Positions 58,969-64,000 of a stretch of 64,000 bases of DNA are shown one piece after another. The notes beneath the pieces are model-generated. The model saw nothing but the letters and a program-made list of their open reading frames with translations. It was not told where the DNA came from and made no database searches. Position 1 is the first letter of the stretch, and the number at the start of each line of letters is the position of its first letter. Source of the stretch: Nibribacter roseus (lineage in GTDB: Bacteria; Bacteroidota; Bacteroidia; Cytophagales; Hymenobacteraceae); the NCBI RefSeq assembly GCF_042662225.1, contig NZ_JBHSYQ010000015.1:124001-188000 (forward strand), in the 5' to 3' direction. Position numbers and translations under genes: made by a program.

Positions 58969-60067
58969 GAAAACATTAAAGTTTATCATTAGCGGGGGCG
59001 GTACCGGGGGGCACATTTATCCGGCCATAGCCATTGCCAATGAAATAAAGCGCCTGCACCCCACCGCAGATATTCTGTTCATTGGGGCGAAAGGCCGAAT
59101 GGAGATGACGCGGGTGCCAGAGGCAGGTTATAAAATAATAGGCCTGTGGATCAGTGGTTTGCAGCGCCGGTTAACATTAGATAATCTGTCCTTTCCGCTG
59201 AAGGTTATTTCCAGTATCCGGAACGCTTATAAAATTATAAAGGACTTTCAGCCAGATGCCGTGGTAGGGGTGGGGGGATATGCCAGCGGACCCATGCTGT
59301 ATGCCGCTACTAAAAAGGGAATACCAACGCTCATTCAGGAGCAAAACTCTCATGCGGGTATTACCAATAAACTGTTGGCCAACAAAGTAGACAAGGTTTG
59401 TGTGGCGCATGAGGGTATGAGCAAATATTTTCCGCAGGAAAAAATTGTGATAACCGGCAACCCCGTGCGGAGCGATATTGTGCACCAGTTAGGTAAGAGG
59501 GCAGAGGCTATGTCTTTCTTCGGGCTGAGTCCTGAAAGACTTACGTTTCTGGTAATTGGAGGAAGCCTTGGCGCAAGAACTTTAAACCAAAGTACTGAGG
59601 CAGCTCTGCAAAGAATTCAGGAGGCGGGACATAACCTGATCTGGCAAACTGGCAAAGTATTTTTCTCTACCGCTGAAGAAGCAGTAAAGTCATTCCCAAG
59701 CGATCAGATCAAGGCATTTGATTTTATTAAAAGAATGGATTTGGCCTATGCCGCTGCAGATGTAGTGGTATCAAGGGCGGGGGCGCTGTCCATTTCTGAG
59801 TTATGCCTGGCAGAGAAGCCTTCCATTTTGGTGCCGTCGCCTAACGTGGCGGAGGACCATCAGACTAAAAATGCCATGGCATTAGTGGAAAGAAACGCAG
59901 CGGTGTTTGTGAAAGACACAGAGGCGGCAGAACAACTATGGACCACCGCTTTTAATTTAGCCAAAGACAAGGAAAAGCAAAAAGAGCTGAGCCAAAACAT
60001 TGGTCAACTGGCCAAACCACATGCCGCTGAAACCATTGTGCATGAACTTTTAAAGCTGATTAAATGA
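58961..60067 (+). CDS. murG: Lipid II synthase MurG (GlcNAc transferase)
   Basis: A 368-residue GT28 enzyme. The N-terminal loops are ISGGGTGGHIYPAIAIANEI and VVGVGGYASGP; the C-terminal UDP-GlcNAc site includes VIGGSLGARTLN and VVSRAGALSISELCL with EDHQTKNA. It adds GlcNAc to lipid I on the cytoplasmic face. It overlaps both ftsW and murC, showing tight operon packing. Confidence 0.95.
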   Translation: MHEKTLKFIISGGGTGGHIYPAIAIANEIKRLHPTADILFIGAKGRMEMTRVPEAGYKIIGLWISGLQRRLTLDNLSFPLKVISSIRNAYKIIKDFQPDAVVGVGGYASGPMLYAATKKGIPTLIQEQNSHAGITNKLLANKVDKVCVAHEGMSKYFPQEKIVITGNPVRSDIVHQLGKRAEAMSFFGLSPERLTFLVIGGSLGARTLNQSTEAALQRIQEAGHNLIWQTGKVFFSTAEEAVKSFPSDQIKAFDFIKRMDLAYAAADVVVSRAGALSISELCLAEKPSILVPSPNVAEDHQTKNAMALVERNAAVFVKDTEAAEQLWTTAFNLAKDKEKQKELSQNIGQLAKPHAAETIVHELLKLIK

Positions 60068-61473
60068 ATCTGCACCAGTTTAAAAATATCTATTTCTTAG
60101 GAATTGGAGGCATAGGCATGAGTGCCCTGGCACGTTGGTTTCTGGCCAAGGGCTTTGCCGTGGCCGGTTTTGACCGTACGCCCACTCCCTTGACCCTGAA
60201 ATTGAAAGAAGAAGGCGCTGACATTCATTTTGTGGATGACATAAACCTGATTCCGGCCTCTTTTTTGAAAAACAAGGCGGAAACGTTAGTTGTTTTAACG
60301 CCTGCAATTCCGGTAACGCATAGCCAAAGACAGTATCTGGAGCGCGAAAATTACACTATTCTGAAGCGCTCACAGGTGTTGGGTTTGCTAACGGCAGACC
60401 AATTTTTGATTGCAGTGGCTGGTACCCATGGTAAAACCACCACTTCCTCTATGGTAGCGCACTTGCTGCACCATGCCAGAGTTTCCACCTCAGCGTTTCT
60501 GGGCGGCATCTCCACTGATCTTGGTTCAAACCTGCTACTGCCTCATGCTGAAGAAGATCGTGCTATTTGCGTGGTAGAGGCTGATGAGTACGACCGCTCC
60601 TTTCTGACCTTGCACCCAGATATTGCCGTGGTCACTTCCACTGATCCTGATCATTTAGATATTTATGGGCAGAAAGAGGCACTGGTAGAGTCGTTTCAGC
60701 AGTTTGCGAGCCAGATTAAACCACACGGTTTCTTGCTTCTAAACCACACCGCTGACCCAAATATTGCTCAGGCTGTCCACCCTTCAGTGACGGTAATTAG
60801 GTATGGTCTTGAGCAAGAGGAGCTTCACGCAAAAGACATAAAAATAGCCGACGGAAGCATGAAATTTTCAGCCGAAGGCCGGAACTTAGACTTACCGGAA
60901 ACAGCTTTGCAGATACCCGGCTACCACAACATTGAAAATGCTTTGGCAGCCGCACAGGCGGTTTCATTGGTGAATGTGCCGGTAGAGAAAATAAAATCAG
61001 GTATTTCGGCATATACGGGCGTAAAAAGACGGTTCGAAAAGGTGGTGGATATAGAAAAAACTGTATATTTAGATGACTATGCTCACCACCCCCGAGAGAT
61101 TGAAGCTTTTCTAACATCTGTCAGAGCATTGTATCCAGATAAAAAGCTGAGGGTTGTGTTTCAGCCCCACTTGTTTACCCGAACTAGGGATTTTTTAGAA
61201 GGGTTTGTTGAGAGTCTGAACCTGGCAGACGAGGTATGGTTACTAGATATTTACCCAGCCAGAGAGCTGCCCATTGAAGGAGTTACCTCTGAGCTGATCT
61301 TTGACCGTTTGGAAGTGAAAGAAAAGAAGCTTCTGCGGAAAGATGAGGTAATAGAAGCGTTAAGAAAAGATTTGGATTTTAGCGTGTTAGCCACTGTTGG
61401 CGCAGGTGATATAGATACTTTAGTTCCGGAGATAAAAAAATTGTTGGAGGAGAAAGCCCATGTATTGGAATAG
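60064..61473 (+). CDS. murC: UDP-N-acetylmuramate:L-alanine ligase MurC
   Basis: The 469-residue Mur ligase has the N-terminal FLGIGGIGMSALARWF, the ATP loop AVAGTHGKTTTSSMVAH, VEADEYDRSFLTL, STDPDHLDIY, GVKRRFEKV, LDDYAHHPREI and FQPHLFTRTRDF. It adds L-alanine to UDP-MurNAc. It overlaps murG by 4 nt and ftsQ by 14 nt. Confidence 0.95.
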   Translation: MNLHQFKNIYFLGIGGIGMSALARWFLAKGFAVAGFDRTPTPLTLKLKEEGADIHFVDDINLIPASFLKNKAETLVVLTPAIPVTHSQRQYLERENYTILKRSQVLGLLTADQFLIAVAGTHGKTTTSSMVAHLLHHARVSTSAFLGGISTDLGSNLLLPHAEEDRAICVVEADEYDRSFLTLHPDIAVVTSTDPDHLDIYGQKEALVESFQQFASQIKPHGFLLLNHTADPNIAQAVHPSVTVIRYGLEQEELHAKDIKIADGSMKFSAEGRNLDLPETALQIPGYHNIENALAAAQAVSLVNVPVEKIKSGISAYTGVKRRFEKVVDIEKTVYLDDYAHHPREIEAFLTSVRALYPDKKLRVVFQPHLFTRTRDFLEGFVESLNLADEVWLLDIYPARELPIEGVTSELIFDRLEVKEKKLLRKDEVIEALRKDLDFSVLATVGAGDIDTLVPEIKKLLEEKAHVLE

Positions 61474-62224
61474 GAAGGTTAAAGCCCTACTTTTTACTAT
61501 TTTTTGCGGGGGCATTTTTGTTTTTCTGGTAGGATTTTCTAAGAGCCGCCAATCAGAAAAAATATGTAAAAAAGTCAATATTAAAATTGATAATGAGTAC
61601 AACAATTACTTTCTTAGTGAGCCGGAAATACTGTCTCTGATGACCCGCAACGGTACCCAGCCTCTTACTGGCAGGAAAAAAGAGGAGATTGACCTGAAAC
61701 AGCTAGAAATGCGGATTAAAACGCATAAATTTGTGAAAGAAGCGGAGGTTTTCAGGGATCTGGCGGGTAACATTAACGTGAAAGTGCAGCAAAATCGACC
61801 TATAGCCAGGTTGTTAAGTGCTGATAGAGATGTATATATAGATGAAGAAGGTGCCCAGCTTCCTTTATCTAACCATTATACAGCTAATGTTATTCCGGTT
61901 ACCGTTGGGGTTGGACTTACTAAGAATAAGGCCGATTCATTTTTTCAGGATTCAGTAGGGGTGAAATATCTTTCTTTACTGCGATTTGTTGAGAAGGATG
62001 ATTTCTGGAATGCCCAAATGGCCCATATGCACATAGACAGCAAAGGAAAGGTTAGTTTTCTTACCCAGGTAGGAGACCAACATATTGAATTTGGGAAGCC
62101 TGTGCAGATAGAAGACAAGTTCAGGAAACTGTTCATCTTCTACAAAGAAGTATTACCGGTTGTAGGCTGGGAAAAATACGGACGCCTGAATATAGAGTAC
62201 AAGGATCAGATTATTTGTGAATAG
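61460..62224 (+). CDS. ftsQ: Cell division protein FtsQ/DivIB
   Basis: The 254-residue product has a short cytoplasmic N terminus, one TM segment (LLFTIFCGGIFVFLVGF), a POTRA-like region (KKVNIKID ... FLSEPEILSLM ... KEAEVFRDLAGNINVKVQQN) and the FtsQ beta domain. As usual in Bacteroidetes the sequence is poorly conserved, so the call rests on topology and position between murC and ftsA. The start lies inside murC. Confidence 0.88.
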   Translation: MYWNRKVKALLFTIFCGGIFVFLVGFSKSRQSEKICKKVNIKIDNEYNNYFLSEPEILSLMTRNGTQPLTGRKKEEIDLKQLEMRIKTHKFVKEAEVFRDLAGNINVKVQQNRPIARLLSADRDVYIDEEGAQLPLSNHYTANVIPVTVGVGLTKNKADSFFQDSVGVKYLSLLRFVEKDDFWNAQMAHMHIDSKGKVSFLTQVGDQHIEFGKPVQIEDKFRKLFIFYKEVLPVVGWEKYGRLNIEYKDQIICE

Positions 62225-62232
62225 AAAACGAT

Positions 62233-63558
62233 ATGCAGAACGACAAAATAGTTGTAGGCTTAGACATTGGAACAACCAAGATTTGCGCGCTGGTAGGAAG
62301 AAAGAACGAGTACGGTAAGCTGGAGATCCTAGGCTTAGGTAAGGCTGTTTCTGAAGGGGTAGTGCGCGGAATGGTAAGCAATATTGACAAAACCGTTGAT
62401 GCTATAAAAAAAGCTATCCGTCAGGCGGAAGAGCAGAGTGGCATTGACATTAAGGTGGTGAATGTTGGTATAGCAGGTCAGCATATCAAAAGTTTACAGC
62501 ATAACGGCAGCATTACCCGCACGTCAGTAGACAGCGAGATCACTGTGGAAGACGTGAATCGTCTTACCAATGACATGTACCGGTTGGTGACTCCTCCGGG
62601 CAGCGAGATCATCCATGTAATGCCGCAAGACTACAAAGTAGACTATGAAGATGGTATCATGGACCCAGTGGGTATGTCAGGGGTACGCTTAGAAGGCAAC
62701 TTCCACATCATCACGGCCCAGTCTAACGCCATCAACAACATCAATAAATGCGTTACTCGTGCAGGTTTAGAAATTGACCAGCTGATTCTGGAGCCATTGG
62801 CATCTTGTATGTCAGTTTTGAGCGATGAAGAGCGTGAAGCCGGTGTGGCTCTGATTGATATTGGGGGCGGTACAACTGACCTGGCAATCTTCAAAGACAA
62901 TATAATTCGTCATACAGCGGTGCTTCCGTTTGGTGGTAACATCATAACTTCTGATATTAAGCAAGGATGTATGGTGATGCAAAACCAGGCGGAGCAACTA
63001 AAGGTGCGCTTTGGTAAAGCCATTGCTGATGAGGCTTCTGAGAACGAGATTGTTTCTATTCCAGGCCTTCGCGACCGTACTCCAAAAGAAATTTCCCTTA
63101 AAAATCTTGCTTTTATCATTGAAGCTAGAATGGAGGAAATTGTTGAACTAGTTTACTCAGAAATTGTTAGAAGCGGGTATGCCAACCAATTGGCCGCAGG
63201 TATTGTGGTAACGGGCGGTGGGGCGCAGTTGCAGAATCTGGTGCAGTTAGTAGAATATTTAACTGGCTTAGATGCCCGTATCGGTTATCCGAACGAGCAT
63301 TTGGGTAAGAGCAAGATTGATTCTGTGAAGAGCCCAATGTACGCCACAACAGTTGGATTGGTGTTGACAGGCTATCAGGCCATTGATGAACGTGTAAACC
63401 GTTACACCGAGATGACAAATCCTGAGACCAAAGCAGTAAACGAAGCCAAGCCTGCTCAGAACAAAGCAAGCGGCGGAAGCGACTTCTTCAAGAAAATCTT
63501 TGAGCGTACCAAAGGCATGCTGATTGATGATTTTGATGACAAACAACAGAACTATTAA
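62233..63558 (+). CDS. ftsA: Cell division protein FtsA
   Basis: A 441-residue actin-fold ATPase. Phosphate loop 1 is VVGLDIGTTKICALVG, phosphate loop 2 is ALIDIGGGTTDLAIFKD, and the adenosine motif is IVVTGGGAQLQNL. The SHS2/1C domain lies near residues 85-165. A C-terminal amphipathic helix ends FFKKIFERTKGML, as needed for membrane attachment. It tethers FtsZ to the membrane. It begins 8 nt after ftsQ. Confidence 0.95.
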   Translation: MQNDKIVVGLDIGTTKICALVGRKNEYGKLEILGLGKAVSEGVVRGMVSNIDKTVDAIKKAIRQAEEQSGIDIKVVNVGIAGQHIKSLQHNGSITRTSVDSEITVEDVNRLTNDMYRLVTPPGSEIIHVMPQDYKVDYEDGIMDPVGMSGVRLEGNFHIITAQSNAINNINKCVTRAGLEIDQLILEPLASCMSVLSDEEREAGVALIDIGGGTTDLAIFKDNIIRHTAVLPFGGNIITSDIKQGCMVMQNQAEQLKVRFGKAIADEASENEIVSIPGLRDRTPKEISLKNLAFIIEARMEEIVELVYSEIVRSGYANQLAAGIVVTGGGAQLQNLVQLVEYLTGLDARIGYPNEHLGKSKIDSVKSPMYATTVGLVLTGYQAIDERVNRYTEMTNPETKAVNEAKPAQNKASGGSDFFKKIFERTKGMLIDDFDDKQQNY

Positions 63559-63577
63559 CGCGTAATTCAGGAATAAC

Positions 63578-64000
63578 ATGAGTTTTTCATCGTACAAATT
63601 TGATGTGCCATCACACTCCAAGTCAATTATCAAAGTAATTGGTGTTGGCGGAGGAGGAAGTAATGCCGTGAACCACATGTTCAATCAGGGCATTAAAGAT
63701 GTGGAGTTTGTGGTGTGCAATACCGATGAACAGGCGTTGAAAAGCAGCAGCGTGCCCAATAAACTTCAGATTGGTACTACCCTGACCGAAGGTCTGGGAG
63801 CAGGGGCCAACCCGGAGCGTGGCAAACAAGCGGCCTTAGAAAGCAAAGAGGAAATCCGTGAGCTGTTAGGCGCCCATACTAAAATGGTGTTCATCACCGC
63901 CGGAATGGGAGGGGGTACCGGTACCGGTGCTGCCCCGGTTATTGCCAAAGTAGCCAAAGAGATGGATATTCTTACGGTGGGTATAGTAACTGCTCCTTTT
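63578..64000 (+). CDS. ftsZ: Cell division GTPase FtsZ, N-terminal part (cut by window end)
   Basis: The first 141 codons are present. After a short N-terminal extension (MSFSSYKFDVP) come IKVIGVGGGGSNAVNHM, VVCNTDEQAL, GLGAGANPERG and the tubulin signature GGGTGTGAAPVIAK, which binds GTP. It forms the Z ring. It starts 19 nt after the ftsA stop. Confidence 0.95.
   Translation, partial: MSFSSYKFDVPSHSKSIIKVIGVGGGGSNAVNHMFNQGIKDVEFVVCNTDEQALKSSSVPNKLQIGTTLTEGLGAGANPERGKQAALESKEEIRELLGAHTKMVFITAGMGGGTGTGAAPVIAKVAKEMDILTVGIVTAPF

Noticed and set aside
60249..60284. A palindrome-like stretch in murC (TTCCGGCC ... AAGGCGGAA)
   Set aside because: The encoded IPASFLKNKAETLVV aligns without a gap to the usual MurC pattern in this region, and the DNA lacks the GTTTT/AAAAC edges.

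Overview
The window is chromosomal DNA of a Bacteroidota (Bacteroidetes) bacterium, most likely a pigmented member of the Cytophagales such as the Hymenobacteraceae (Rufibacter/Pontibacter-like). The evidence is: a dcw cluster without murF, -7 boxes of the TAnnTTTG type, starts without clear Shine-Dalgarno sequences, a CrtYcd-type lycopene cyclase in a crt operon with its own ECF sigma factor, and many lipoproteins and polysaccharide-active enzymes. The genus is inferred only from gene content.

Layout. (1) 1-15.8 kb is a glycan-use region: a truncated CE15-like esterase, a clan GH-A glycosidase, a tandem pair of Asp-box propeller lipoproteins with C-terminal CBM9-like domains, a ThuA / sugar-dehydrogenase / PKD / cytochrome c fusion, a LacI-family regulator whose start is out of frame by one base in an A9 run, a secreted esterase, a GH109-type oxidoreductase-fold protein and a second PQQ-type sugar dehydrogenase. 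(2) 16.12-22.57 kb is a 6.4-kb integrative element inserted in the 3' end of a tRNA-Leu(CAA) gene. It has 17-bp att repeats, a tyrosine integrase, an excisionase-like protein, an HUH replication/relaxase protein and cargo (an RhtA-like exporter and a GNAT acetyltransferase). A decayed copy of the same HUH gene lies 5 kb to the left. (3) 22.7-32 kb holds hscB, a two-component system, and a convergent CzcCBA-type metal-efflux operon with a striking four-repeat operator. (4) 32-37.5 kb holds a SAM hydrolase, phoH, comEC and an enoyl-CoA hydratase. (5) 37.7-46 kb is a carotenoid cluster: crtZ, a CarH-like B12 photoreceptor regulator, an ECF sigma factor, crtI, crtB, an unknown gene, crtYcd, ispH and crtW. 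The gene set predicts hydroxylated, ketolated C40 carotenoids under light/B12 control. (6) 46-49.4 kb is a small metal locus (HMA protein, TonB receptor, Cys-rich exported protein). (7) 49.4-64 kb is the division and cell-wall cluster from mraZ to ftsZ (cut by the window end), preceded by a MraZ box and a dense cluster of DnaA boxes.

The main unexplained signal is a dispersed 36-nt palindrome (GTTTT-x-GG ... AAAAC). At least fourteen copies have exactly the same core length. Most lie just after genes, but some sit inside comEC and murD, where they encode related peptides. None was seen in the integrative element.
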